64,000 nt of DNA from Anabas testudineus (lineage: Eukaryota; Chordata; Actinopteri; Anabantiformes; Anabantidae). Position numbers and translations under genes: made by a program. Shown here in pieces: positions 13,655 to 24,902 of this stretch (the first letter of the stretch is position 1; every line of letters starts with the position of its first letter). Below the pieces are notes generated by a model. That model saw only the letters and a program-made list of their open reading frames with translations. It searched no databases and had not been told where the DNA came from. The DNA is taken from NCBI RefSeq assembly GCF_900324465.2, contig NC_046610.1, positions 25,957,431 through 26,021,430 on the forward strand. Direction: 5' to 3'.

Positions 13655-14355
13655 AGTTGTGGGTCAGTGATGGTATGGGAAGGCATATGAATGGAGAGAC
13701 GCACAGACCTTTAAACACTAGACAACAGTACCCTGAATGCCACTAGATATTTGATGAAATCCTTGGACCAACTGTCAGACCCTACACTGGTGCAGTGGGT
13801 CCTGGGTTCCTCCTGGTGACAACAATGCCCGGCCTCATGTGATGAGTTTATGCAGGCAGGTCCTGGAGAATAAAGAAATTGAAATTATTGACTGACCTCT
13901 ACACTCGCCTGACCTAAATCCAATGGAACACCTCTGGGAAATTATGTTTTTGTCCATCCAGTGTTGCCAGGTTGCACCTCAGACTATCCTGCCAGCTCAG
14001 TGATGCCTTGGACCAAATCTGGGAGAAGAAACCCCTGGGCATCATTCGTCGTCTCAATAGGAACATGGGCCAACCAAACTAGCAAGAAACATTTGGGGTT
14101 GCTGGAATGACATTTCAGTAAAATGGATGAACCCTCTGCGTCATTTCTCCACACTGATGGAGAAATTATAGTGTCTATAAATTCAGTCCTCTGTGTGTTG
14201 ATAATTTCAACTTCCTTCAAACGATGGGGCATCTTTTCATTCCACACATCACCCAGACCATATCAGTCTAAATATCCAGCAGGATTTTTCCCCCCATTGA
14301 ACTCTAATGTGTTTTCAAAGAGTTCCTTTCATCTTTTAGAGCAGTGTAATTTGAA
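13655..14355 (+). mobile_element. Tc1/mariner-type DNA transposon relic upstream of lectin B
   Basis: The plus strand holds the C-terminal half of a decayed Tc1/mariner-type transposase: a GSVMVW-like block near 13,665, [12 protein letters not shown] near 13,780, and a split 'SPDLNPMEHLW' block near 13,905. Its 3' terminal region (about 14,190-14,355, ending TTTAGAGCAGTG) is the reverse complement of the element end at 44,713-44,890. There are many stops and frame changes. Only the terminal 180 bp persist at the matching place in copy C (21,716-21,895). Confidence 0.75.
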
Positions 14356-14521
14356 ACACCACTGATATCACTGCTGTATCATACACTATTATCATATCTG
14401 GATTATTTAGAGAGGTATTTCCTTATTGGCCTGGTGTGGAGGATTTCTTCAAGAGATAACACACCAACATAAACACACGCTTAGATCAATGTTCATTCAC
14501 ATGATGCGGTTCAACTGTGTG

Positions 14522-14529
14522 TATATAAA
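14522..14529 (+). promoter_or_regulatory. TATA box of lectin B
   Basis: TATATAAAG lies about 175 bp before the ATG. The sequence following it (TCATCTCACATCTACCTGACAG) is shared with copy C, where the box reads CATATAAAG. Transcription probably starts near 14,550. Confidence 0.6.
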
Positions 14530-14701
14530 GAGCAGAGATGTTTTCTAATCATCATCTCACATCTACCTGACAGGTGAGACTCCTGCTCTCTCCTCTCATC
14601 ACAGTGAACTGGACTTTCAGCTCTATTGAACGGTTTTCACCATCTCTAACTACCACCAGACGTTAATTGACTTCATCGTCGTCCTCCTCCATATCTTCAT
14701 C

Positions 14702-16149
14702 ATGAAGGCTCTCATGCTCATCTCTGCTGTTTTGCTCAGCAGTGTTCTGGCTGTCACTCCAGCAGCAGGTCAGATGAGGTTTTTCTAAATTTACACCTGC
14801 AAATCATTGCGTTCTGGTTTTATATTCATTTTACACAGCGTCCTAAACTTCTTCTTGTCACATGACAAAACTTGTTGAGCAGTGCAAAGCTGTGTTTCAT
14901 TGTAATTCAGATTAAGTAGAATGTTTGTTCTCCTCTCAGTTGGAACTGTTGAAGCTGCACCGCAAGAGCTGCAGGAGAACAACCAGCGTAAGTTGCTGCC
15001 AGTTACTCAACCATCGACTCCACAGCTTGTTGACTGGCAACAAAACATTCACTGTCTGAACAGACGGTGTCGCAGCAGACTGTAACTGAACTCGTGTTTT
15101 CTGGTTTGTTCACAGTGGTTGAAGATCATCTTGTACCACTTGTTGCTGAATGTAAAAACATTCTGATAATTTGTTATATTGTGGCTCATATTAGCATTAG
15201 CAACATTCTGAATATTTATTGATATTTTCTATTAAGGGGAAGAACCTGATATGTTGGCTGTAGAAGAGATGGCAGCATCAGCTGGAGGTTTGTCTTCATT
15301 TGAAACTTTTTTTTCATTTCACTATTCGGTCCAATGAATCAAATGTCTTTTGTGACCTCTGCCGCCTCTCTAGCTCGTTTCTTCACGTGTCCTTCTGGTT
15401 GGGTCAGATACAAGAACGGGTGCTATCAGTATGTGAGCTCTGGCAGATCCTGGAGCAGTGCTGTGGTAATCGAAGTTCTTTACTTGAAGAGTCAGACTGT
15501 ACCTTGGATATTTTGACTTGCTGATGGTCATCCCTGAATGATTACATGACGTTTGCATGTGTGTGTGTTTGTGTGCACTTTCTTCAGGCCTACTGCACCA
15601 GTCTGGGAGCCACTTTAGCTTCTGTCCAAGATGTGTTTGATTACAGTTTCCTACAGGATCTCACCGGAAGCTCAGGAGGCTCCGTCAGCTGGATGGGAGG
15701 ATTCTACTTCCAGGTTGTTAGGAATACTGGAATTAATGAATACATTCTAAACTAACTAACATTTGATTCACCATTGGCTGCTGAATAGAAATACCCAATG
15801 TAAGTCAGTGGTTTACTAAAGTTCCCATGTCTTGTCCAGGGTTGGAGATGGTTGGACCAGAGATCCTTCAGCTACACCTACTGGAGCTCACAGAACAGTG
15901 CCTCCAGTTACCCATGCATCCACCTTAATGCCAGGGGTGAGACACAACGTTTTTTTTTTTGCTGACTGAACCCCTTTACTAATATTGATGGATATTAGGT
16001 TTTAAAAGATCAGATAATAGATAATAGCACCTCTGTGTATGTAAGCACAATAATGAATGAATGAACTTTATTTTGCAGGAGGCTGGTCCAACAATAACTG
16101 CAATAATGCATGGCCATCCATCTGCATGAAAAGAACTGACACCTGCTAA
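14702..16149 (+). CDS. secreted C-type lectin (ladderlectin/nattectin-like), copy B
   Basis: Eight coding exons with GT-AG introns: 14,702-14,768; 14,940-14,987; 15,116-15,151; 15,237-15,287; 15,374-15,465; 15,588-15,713; 15,840-15,936; 16,079-16,149. They join in phase to 195 codons. Residues 1-18 form a signal peptide (MKALMLISAVLLSSVLA). A short acidic spacer follows, and then one C-type lectin domain (FFTCPSGWVRYKNGCYQYV ... WMGGFYFQGWRWLD ... WSNNNCNNAWPSICMKR) with six cysteines. The usual EPN or QPD sugar-selectivity triplet is not present; the loop reads SSQNSAS. Family members are secreted fish plasma, skin or venom lectins that bind carbohydrate, often with Ca2+. Sugar binding by this copy is therefore uncertain. 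It is nearly identical to 22,243-23,689. The third-exon donor reads GAAT/GTAAAA in place of GAAG/GTAAAA. AATAAA is at about 16,395. Confidence 0.92.
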
Positions 16150-17294
16150 AACTAGGACACACGTGTGTATTAATCTCAGTCATTATTCTGTGATTCAGAT
16201 GAAATACATGTGAAATTATATGTGAAATAATGTAAGTTGTATGTGTCTGTCCTGTCACAGGAATCTTTGGTATCAGTGCTGTGTGTTTTTGTTCATGTAG
16301 AACAAAATGCTTTTTGAAATAGTGACATATTAGTGATTTTCTACTTGATTTTTACTTCTTTATGGAAAAAAAGCTTCTTTAATTTAATTCATGTAATAAA
16401 TCAGTCAGTAAACAACATTTTATGTACTGTGTTGTTATTGTACTTCATCTTCTAACAGCAGCATTAGCCAGTGTTCTAGCATCTGTCAGGGTATATTTAC
16501 ACATTTTTCATTTATAGTTAATCAAATCTATACCTTGTTAACCTAGTGCTGTGATGAAGTGTACTTTCAGTTTTGTGGGGTTTACTATAAATTGTTCATA
16601 ACATGTGATCTGAACATTATGATTCACACATTAATTTAGTTTCACACATGTTGTGAAGCTAAACTCTGTTTCATCTTATGAAACAGAAACACTGTTTCTA
16701 TAGCACTTTGCTTAGATGTTTTTTCTCCTCCTTCTCGTTTGTTTGCCTTGTTCCTCACTTGTAAGTCGCTTTGTATGAAGGCGTCTGCTAAATGAGTAAA
16801 TTTAAATGTTATGGTTTACCCCCTTTGGATGTTTTATCCTTTTATTGGCATTATAAATCAGTCAATAACCAGACAAAATATCTGAATATCTTAGAGTTTA
16901 CTCAACTATGAATTTAATATTATGAAATAATAAACTTCACAGCATGCATTGGTTGAGTTAATGTTCTTACAATACTGTTCTTCTTTGATATTTAAATAAA
17001 GTAGCCATGGTAGAACTCACTATGTGTCTTTAATACACATATATATTAGATCACAGTTGTGTACTTTCTTACCAGTATAAACTATAAGAACCATGATAGA
17101 GGTGGGTGTTGAATTCAGTCCTTACCTTAGTACACTTGTAATTTTAACTTGTCATTTTTAAAAGCACTCGGTGTAACTTAACATGATTGTTAGTATTCAT
17201 TATTGATGCAGTACCGTAGTTGCTCTACTCAATTTGAAAAGTTACTTCATAGTAACTGACAAAATTATAGGTGTTGTGCAAGTTAACAAAACTG
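16150..17294. other. lectin B 3' UTR and non-coding flank
   Basis: The 3' UTR runs to AATAAA at about 16,395. A short SINE-type tail (CACTTGTAAGTCGCTTTGTATGAAGGCG and neighbours, about 16,730-16,805, plus) follows. The rest is AT-rich with no supported gene. Only weak similarity to the flank of copy C is visible. Confidence 0.6.
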
Positions 17295-17500
17295 GGAGTA
17301 TTTTAAAAATTAGATCAAACTGATTGGTGTCTGTACAACAGATTGTCCAAATAACATGAGATTTTTAACCAGAACTACCTACAGTAACTTGTTCAGTTAA
17401 TTAATAGATCTAAATCAGTCAAAACAAAAATGTGTTTTATTTCCCCCTTAAATACTCTACTAAGTGCTCTACTTTTTCTTCATAGAATTAGAGTTTATGC
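17295..17500 (-). repeat. inverted copy of the 220-bp unassigned segment
   Basis: The reverse complement matches 735-956, 12,075-12,300 and 19,712-19,930, including TTGGTGTCTGTACAACAGATTG. It abuts the retroviral pol fossil, so it may belong to that element rather than to the LINE. No coding potential. Confidence 0.75.
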
Positions 17501-17504
17501 TTAA

Positions 17505-19440
17505 TAATTTTTACGCCCTCCATTTACCAGTCACCACTGTTATGGAGTCAACTTTACACTGCTTTTTAATACGGCTACGTATCAGGAGGTCATCTACATA
17601 CGGAATCAGGGTGATTGGTATGTCTAAATTGTGCAAACCTTGTGCTAAATCTAGCAAACAAATATTTTTTATTAAATGACTGAGACTAAACCCTTGGGCC
17701 CCTCTAGTATATTTTCATTGGTGACCTTGATAGGCAAATGCAAAGAGATACTGATTCTTGGATGTAGTGGTACATTAAAGAATGCTGAGCATAAGTCTAT
17801 CACAGTTTACCATTTTTAATCTGGAGGTATGTATGTATGTATAAGAGTAGTGTGTGGGGATCAGGAACTAGGTGTTTCAGTTTCTAGAGTGGAAGTGATT
17901 GCTCTTGAATCATGTACCAAGCGGTATTCATTTACAGAATTAGTTGTTTTATTTTTTTTTTATTTATTTTTTTTTTTTTTTTTGATTGGGAAAATTGGAG
18001 TGTTACAGGGACTGGTAGTCTCTACCAATACCTTGGTGAAGATTCTCAGTCGTCCAGGTGGAGTTTTCTGGAAGTTGAGTCATGGCAACTGGACTTCCTT
18101 TAGTTGGGTGTCTAGAGGGGGTGGGCAGAGGTGTGACAATTACATCCTTTATTTAGGGGTTTAGGGGTGGAGTGAAACCAGTCCTGGAGCATAAATTTGT
18201 GGTCTCTAACCAACTATCTTCAGACTGGAGAAGCTACTTGGATGAGTAGCGAAACGTTTCAACTAACTAAAGGAAGTCCAGTTGCCATGACTCTTCCAGA
18301 TACCAATACCTCCTACTTCTAGAAGCTCTTGTGTTGTGGGCTGGATACTGTCTTTTGCCTGTTGTTTTAAAGGAGATTTGTTTAGGTAGAGTAAGGTCAC
18401 TCCTGGCCTTAATTTAGTTTGGATTGTCTGTGCTGATTTTGTAAATGCCACATCTTTTTTTTATGTTTTGTGTTTTGAGCACAGATGATCGGGTAAAATG
18501 TTTTTTCATTTTCTTGGAGTGTGGTTAGCGGCATTTGAGTTGGCACTCTATTGGATATTCTAATGAACTGTTTATCAGGAGAAACATTGATAAACATATT
18601 GTCAGTTGGAGTCCACTCAGTTATCTGAAGTGTCTTGTGCACCAAAGTTTAGAGTTCATAATATTCATGTCCCTCAGCTATATACAATGTTGTCCACCTA
18701 CAGGTCATCCTATGTGCATATAATGCTAGCTTTGAGTGAACACAAAATGTCTCTTTACTATAAATGATCAAGCATATTTGCAGAATTTAGAAGAGGAGCA
18801 ATGGTTTGTTATTACTACTTGAGTGTTTCCAGAGAAGCCAATTGTTTTATTGAGGCATTGGAGATCTGCAGAATGCAGCTCCAGTATCTATCATAAATAT
18901 AATTTACTGATGGTTCATGATGACTTCAGTGGTTGGTTGCTCTTGTAGTTGTGTTCATAGTAGGGGCACCATCAATCCCCCTTCTGGCTTATCTGGCCCT
19001 GCCTAGACATTTTACCAGTCCATAGTGGTGCCCATTCTGCTGAGGCATATTGTAGCCCAGTAGGAGATTTCTTTCCAATATGTCCTTCCTGTCCACATAA
19101 CCAACACTGACCCTATTTCTGTAGTTGTGTGTTTTCCCATCTGATGCATCAATAAGGTTTTGTCATCCAAGGCCAGCTGAATTCCTCTGGTGCTTTCCCA
19201 TAAAGTTGTGATCTATTTATTCGCCCCTCCAGTCAAGTTTGGCATGCATTTGATCAGTTCAACCATGTCCATAAACAAATTTAAAGCAGTCTTCAGTCGT
19301 AACTGTGTTGTATTTAAGCGTATATGTCATAATTCCAGGACAAGACAACACATTCTTCTATGTTTGCATTTGTAAAGGATCCCTACACCTAAATGCGTTT
19401 CATATAGGATAAGCTAAACAGTATAAATCCTGAAGGAAAA
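17505..19440 (-). mobile_element. endogenous retrovirus gag-pol fossil, copy C
   Basis: Minus-strand parts in order are gag with a nucleocapsid knuckle (about 19,440-18,990, as in copy A), a protease/early-pol stretch (about 18,900-18,400), and reverse transcriptase (about 17,830-17,515: VIDLCSAFFNVPL, QGFSLSHL, YVDDLLI). A repeat with inverted arms is nested at about 18,008-18,310. Old and broken, with many breaks. No LTRs were recognised, env was not seen, and the genus is undetermined. Confidence 0.65.
18008..18310. mobile_element. inverted-repeat element nested in the retroviral fossil
   Basis: Imperfect arms GTCATGGCAACTGGACTTCC (about 18,078) and GGAAGTCCAGTTGCCATGAC (about 18,272) face each other about 170 bp apart. 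The phrase GAGTAGCGAAACGTTTCAA is a recurrent motif of a fish interspersed repeat. The class is not certain; foldback or MITE-like. Confidence 0.6.
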
Positions 19441-19543
19441 TTTAGGTGGTCTTGTAGATTAGGATAATAAAAGTAGTTAGTAATTATCTGCTGTTGGCTC
19501 AGGTGTTGAAGAGCCTGATGGCCTTGACGATGAAGAATCTCCC

Positions 19544-19680
19544 TTATCTGTATCTTTTAAAGATACAGATTTATCTGTATCTTTTAAAGATACAGATTTA
19601 TCTGTATCTTTTAAGATACAGATAAAGATCTGTATCTTTTAAAGATACAGAAGATCTGTATCTTTTAACGATACAGATAA
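19544..19680. repeat. palindrome array, copy C (about five units)
   Basis: The same 25-bp palindrome. The order of variant units (the last unit has AACGATACAG) matches copy A, but one internal unit fewer is present. Confidence 0.85.
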
Positions 19681-19934
19681 GGGAGATGGCTGTGGCTCGC
19701 ATAAACATAAACTCTAATTTTGTCAAGAAGAAGTAGAGTACTTGTATGGACCAAATACACTGTTACAGCTCGAAGATATTGGTGAAGCATCAAATGTTTT
19801 TGTTTTGATTGATTATGATCTATTAGTTCATTGAACAAGTCAGGTAGGTAGTTCTGATTAAAAATCTCATGTTATTTGGACAATCTGTTGTACAGACACC
19901 AATCAGTTTGATGACATTTTTAAAAATACTCCCA

Positions 19935-20190
19935 CTTTTAATAGGTAGAGCAGTTGTCTGCCAATCACAGGATTGGTGATTCGATTCCGGGCTGCCATGT
20001 CACATGCCAAAGTGTCCTTGGGCATGATACTGAACCCTAAGGTGCCCCCAGTGAGTCAGGTCAGCTGCATAGCAGCTCTGCCATCAGTGTGTGTGTTTGT
20101 GTGAATGGGTGAATGAGATGCAGTGTAAAGCGCTTTGAGTACCAGCTAGGTAGAAAAGCACTATATAAGTGCAGACCATTTACCATTTAC
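19935..20190 (+). mobile_element. tRNA-derived SINE, copy C
   Basis: Orthologous to the SINEs of copies A and B. Confidence 0.8.
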
Positions 20191-20759
20191 CATTTTTATT
20201 GGTCCTGTGAGAAGTGACCAGCCCAACTTATTATCCAAGTGCACACCTAGATGTTTGTAGGCTGGCACCACTTCCTTGTCTGCACCACAAATGCTGACTG
20301 GATGAAGAGGAGGTTTAGACCTTTGGAAATTCACTACCACCTCCTTGGTTTTTGAGGTGGTCAGTGGGAGGCAGTTTTTGTGACTCCAGTCACTGAAGGA
20401 TTTTATCAGTCCTCTGTTCTTCCCTTCCTGTCCATTCCACTCAGTGTGGTACTTTAAGAGGGGTCCCTTATAGGCGCAGAATCATCCTGTCCAGGATAAT
20501 GTGGGATGTGAGAGACTATAGTCATTCAGTTCAGCTGGACACTTTAGTTAGGAACTGGAAGAATACATGAGGTTTTCCACAGAGCTGTGATCCTCCCCAA
20601 TTTTAGACTGAGGTTTAAGATCCTCTGGAGAGGCTGACATAATAGAGCAACACAGTCCATCAGCACTCTGGGAGATACAGCTTGGTACTTTAACATTGTA
20701 TCAACAGATTCATCATTGTTCATGTACATTAAGACTTTCAAGGACACGAAGAAAGTTTC

Positions 20760-21715
20760 TTACAAAAGACCTAAAGACAACAAAAACAAAATGTGTAGGA
20801 TCAGTTAACACATCGATAGCTTTACAGTAATGGCTTTTTTGATTTCGGTTTGCTGTTTTCGCTCACGTTGTTAACGTCTGATAACATTTGCAGGAATTTT
20901 CTTATTACTGTTATAACATTTAACATTTATTATCTCCTTCCATACACATTTACAACTTTCAACAAGCCAGCATTCATGTTTACGTGTTTTAGGCAAGAAC
21001 ACTTCAAACAGTGCTTTACACAGACAAAGAAAAACCTTTACAAAGACTTTAAAACAATAAGTAATAAAAGCCCAAACAAAATCAAATAACAACTAAATAA
21101 AAGAAAACTATACATAAAATAGAAGAAACGAATGTCCCTCAAAGCTACACTTTAAGTGACTTTTTTGGGGGGATTGACAGTGTATATCTCTTAATGTTAG
21201 GTTTGCAACCCATAAATTGGCTGGACAATATGTATTGACCAATCAATACAAGTTTAATCAATCAATTAAGCCTTTAAACTGAATGGATTCAATGTATTCT
21301 GAGACAGAAGAAGGAGGTGGAGGAAAAAAAAACCTGGAAAAGGTGAAGACAGAAATGGAGCAGCAGGACAGCACTGAGACTCATTGAAACGCTTCCAACC
21401 ACACAGGTGGAGGTCCAAACTCCAGGTTTCTGTGTGGGTTTTCTCCTGGTGCTCAGATTTCCTCCCACAAAAACATGTAGATTAGTCTCAGACTCTAAAA
21501 GGACCAAAGAGCCTCAGCTGAGGTTAGTTAAGTTTATTTATTACAGCTACCAGGTTGATCAGGTTCTGGTATGTAATACTTTGGTTAATCAGGGCACTGT
21601 AACCAGAACTGCAGAGCCTGGATTTTCACAGCAGTCTGCATTTGTTTTTAGGATAATTGACTTAATTGACAGGGAATATAACATCCACATGAGCGGAATT
21701 TCAAAACATAGGTCT
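20760..21715. other. spacer, copy C
   Basis: 20,760-21,125 and 21,130-21,270 match copy A. 21,270-21,715 is not in A or B and includes a fish repeat-like phrase (GTGGGTTTTCTCCTGGTGCT). No gene supported. Confidence 0.6.
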
Positions 21716-21900
21716 ATAAATTCAGCCCTCTGTGTGTTGATAATTTCAACTTCCTTCAAACGATGGGGCATCTTTTCATTCCACACATCACCCAGACCAT
21801 ATCAGTCTAAATATCCAGCAGGATTTTTCCCCCCATTAAACTCTAATGTGTTTTCAAAGAGTTCCTTTCATCTTTTAGAGCAGTGTAATTTGAAACACCA
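21716..21900 (+). mobile_element. Tc1/mariner element terminal fragment upstream of lectin C
   Basis: About 180 bp matching 14,176-14,355 and, in reverse, 44,713-44,890. The transposase part is missing. Confidence 0.75.
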
Positions 21901-22062
21901 TTGATGTCACTGCTGTATCATACACTATTATCATATCTGGATTATTTAGAGAGGTATTTCCTTATTGGCCTGGTGTGGAGGATTTCTTCAAGAGATAACA
22001 CACCAACATAAACACACGTTTAGATCAATGTTCATTCACGTGCTGCGGTTCAACTGTGTGTG

Positions 22063-22071
22063 CATATAAAG
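22063..22071 (+). promoter_or_regulatory. TATA-like box of lectin C
   Basis: CATATAAAG at the position of TATATAAAG in copy B. The first base of the box differs, so promoter strength may differ. Confidence 0.5.
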
Positions 22072-22242
22072 AGCAGAGGTGTTTTCTCATCATCACCTCA
22101 CATCTACCTGACAGGTGAGACTCCTGCTCTCTCGTCTCATCACAGTGAACTGGACTTTCAGCTCTATTGAACGGTTTTCACCATCTCTAACTACCACCAG
22201 ACGTTAATTGACTTCATCGTCCTCCTCCTCCATATCTTCATC

Positions 22243-23689
22243 ATGAAGGCTCTCATGCTCATCTCTGCTGTTTTGCTCAGTAGTGTTCTGGCTGTCACTC
22301 CAGCAGCAGGTCAGATGAGGTTTTTCTAAATTTACACCTGCAAATCATTGCGTTCTGGTTTTACATTCATTTTACACAGCGTCCTAAACTTCTTCTTGTC
22401 ACATGACAAAACTTGTTGAGCAGTGCAAAGCTGTGTTTCATTGTAATTCAGATTAAGTAGAATGTTTGTTCTCCTCTCAGTTGGAACTGTTGAAGCTGCA
22501 CCGCAAGAGCTGCAGGAGAACAACCAGCGTAAGTTGCTGCCAGTTACTCAACCATCGACTCCACAGCTTGTTGACTGGCAACAAAACATTCACTGTCTGA
22601 ACAGACGGTGTCGCAGCAGACTGTAACTGAACTCGTGTTTTCTGGTTTGTTCACAGTGGTTGAAGATCATCTTGTACCACTTGTTGCTGAAGGTAAAAAC
22701 ATTCTGATAATTTGTTATATTGTGGCTCATATTAGCATTAGCAACATTCTGAATATTTATTGATATTTTCTATTAAGGGGAAGAACCTGATATGTTGGCT
22801 TTTGAAGAGATGGCAGCATCAGCTGGAGGTTTGTCTTCATTTGAAACTTTTTTTTCATTTCACTATTCGGTCCAATGAATCAAATGTCTTTTGTGACCTC
22901 TGTCGCCTCTCTAGCTCGTTTCTTCACGTGTCCTTCTGGTTGGGTCAGATACAAGAACGGGTGCTATCAGTATGTGAGCTCTGGCAGATCCTGGAGCAGT
23001 GCTGTGGTAATTGAAGTTCTTTACTTGAAGAGTCAGACTGTACCTTGGATATTTTGACTTGCTGATGGTCATCCCTGAATGATTACATGACGTTTGCATG
23101 TGTGTGTGTTTGTGTGCACTTTCTTCAGGCCTACTGCACCAGTCTGGGAGCCACTTTAGCTTCTGTCCAAGATGTGTTTGATTACAGTTTCCTGCAGGAT
23201 CTCACCAGAAGCTCAGGAGGCTCCGTCAGCTGGATGGGAGGATTCTACTTCCAGGTTGTTAGGAATACTGGAATTAATGAATACATTCTAAACTAACTAA
23301 CATTTGATTCACCATTGGCTGCTGAATAGAAATACCCAATGTAAGTCAGTGGTTTACTAAAGTTCCCATGTCTTGTCCAGGGTTGGAGATGGTTGGACCA
23401 GAGATCCTTCAGCTACACCTACTGGAGCTCACAGAACAGTGCCTCCAGCTACCCATGCATCCACCTTAATGCCAGGGGTGAGACACAATGTTTTTTTTTT
23501 GCTGACTAAACCCCTTTACTAATATTGATGGATATTAGGTTTTAAAAGATCAGATAATAGATAATAGCACCTCTGTGTATGTAAGCACAATAATGAATGA
23601 ATAAACTTTATTTTGCAGGAGGCTGGTCCAACAATAACTGCAATAATGCATGGCCATCCATCTGCATGAAGAGAACTGACACCTGCTAA
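22243..23689 (+). CDS. secreted C-type lectin (ladderlectin/nattectin-like), copy C
   Basis: The same eight-exon structure and 195-codon length as the lectin at 14,702-16,149, with signal peptide MKALMLISAVLLSSVLA and a single C-type lectin domain. Introns are as similar as exons. I count only a few coding differences: Gly for Trp at the third/fourth exon junction, Phe for Val in LAFEEM, Arg for Gly in LTRSSGG, and Arg for Lys near the C-terminus. The donor after the third coding exon is the stronger GAAG/GTAAAA. The protein should be secreted. Carbohydrate binding is uncertain because EPN/QPD is missing. The 3' UTR is clearly different from copy B. AATAAA is at about 23,970. It converges with the lectin on the other strand. 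Confidence 0.92.
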
Positions 23690-24902
23690 AACTAGGACAC
23701 ACATGTGTACTCATCTCAGTCATTGTACTTTGATTCTGATGAAACATATGTGCAATGTAAATTGTATGTTTAGTGTTATTTGACAGTTTATAGTTACAAA
23801 TGTGAGCACACAGATCTTTGGAACAAAGGGACTGTCCTGTCACAGTGGTATTAGTGATGTGTGCCTCAGCTTTTAAGAAAATGCTTCTTCTAGAGATGAT
23901 AAAACTTCTGTGCTGATGATTTAATTTTTAACTTTGTTTAAAAATTGGATTTTAAATTCAACTTTATGTAATAAATTAATACATAAATAACATTTGTTGT
24001 ACTGTGTCCTTCTTGTGCTTGATCTTCTAACTGCAACAAGTGTTTTTTTAGTTTTCTAAATTTCTCTAAAATCTAAACTGTGTTAACCTATATGGGACTT
24101 TACAGAATTAAAATCAATGCAGCTGGTACTATGACCTCACCTGAATGTGCAAGTATACCTCCATATGCTCTTAGCTCAGCAGTGAGAACAAGTATTTTTT
24201 CTCTAACCACCACCCAGAGTCAAAAATAGTTGTAACACAATACAAATAAATCAAAGAAGCATTGTTCCAGTATATACAAAGGCAACAAAGTTTATTACCT
24301 TTACCCTGAGACATTTTATTTTAATCTCAGCTGATTGTTTGCTGTGCTCTGAGAATTTTTTTGTATAAAATACACAAATCCCTAAGGGTCACCAGTACTA
24401 AGGATCAAGGCAAAAAGACAGGCAGTGGTGGAAGACGTAATCAAATAATTTACTTAAATATAAGCAGCAATAACACAGTGTACCAATAGAAGTAAGAAGT
24501 ATGAGTTAGAAGTAAAAGTCCTGCAATCAGAATGGTCCACACACTGACCATACACTTACTTATTGACTCTATGGCTACTATTGCTGAGGCTACTACTACA
24601 CTACTAGTAATAACTAACTAATAACAGTAATAACAATACAACATGACTATAATTGGCCTATGAATATTACCTGCTGTCTAAAGACTGTAATTTCCCAAAA
24701 TGAAGCATAACAGCAAGAAATATTATAATACATATTATCTTATGAGAGTTTATAAAGGCTAGCACATTTAGATACATGAATTATAAAAGACACTACTCAC
24801 AACCTTGGCAAGTGTGTCTGCATGGCTTTTGATAAAATATTACAATGAGATGGATTGTCTGAAAAACAAAGAGCAGCTTCGGTATCTGAAGAACTGTAGT
24901 AA
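23690..24902. other. convergent 3' UTRs and spacer
   Basis: Holds the 3' ends of two convergent lectin genes. Poly(A) signals are AATAAA at about 23,970 (plus) and its complement at about 24,291 (minus). No other gene seen. Confidence 0.6.

Larger units (their letters stand above)
19440..20760 (-). mobile_element. Rex1-like LINE remnant, copy C
   Basis: The same content and order as copies A and B: 3' end with palindrome array, 220-bp segment, SINE, RT C-terminal pieces (about 20,220-20,400), and SLKLGRITALWKTSCILPVP (20,544-20,747). Not interrupted by L2. Confidence 0.75.

Noticed and set aside
14574-14620. GT...AG pair in the 5' UTR of the lectin genes
   Set aside because: The resulting intron would be 31-47 nt, too short for normal vertebrate splicing, so the 5' UTR is more likely continuous.
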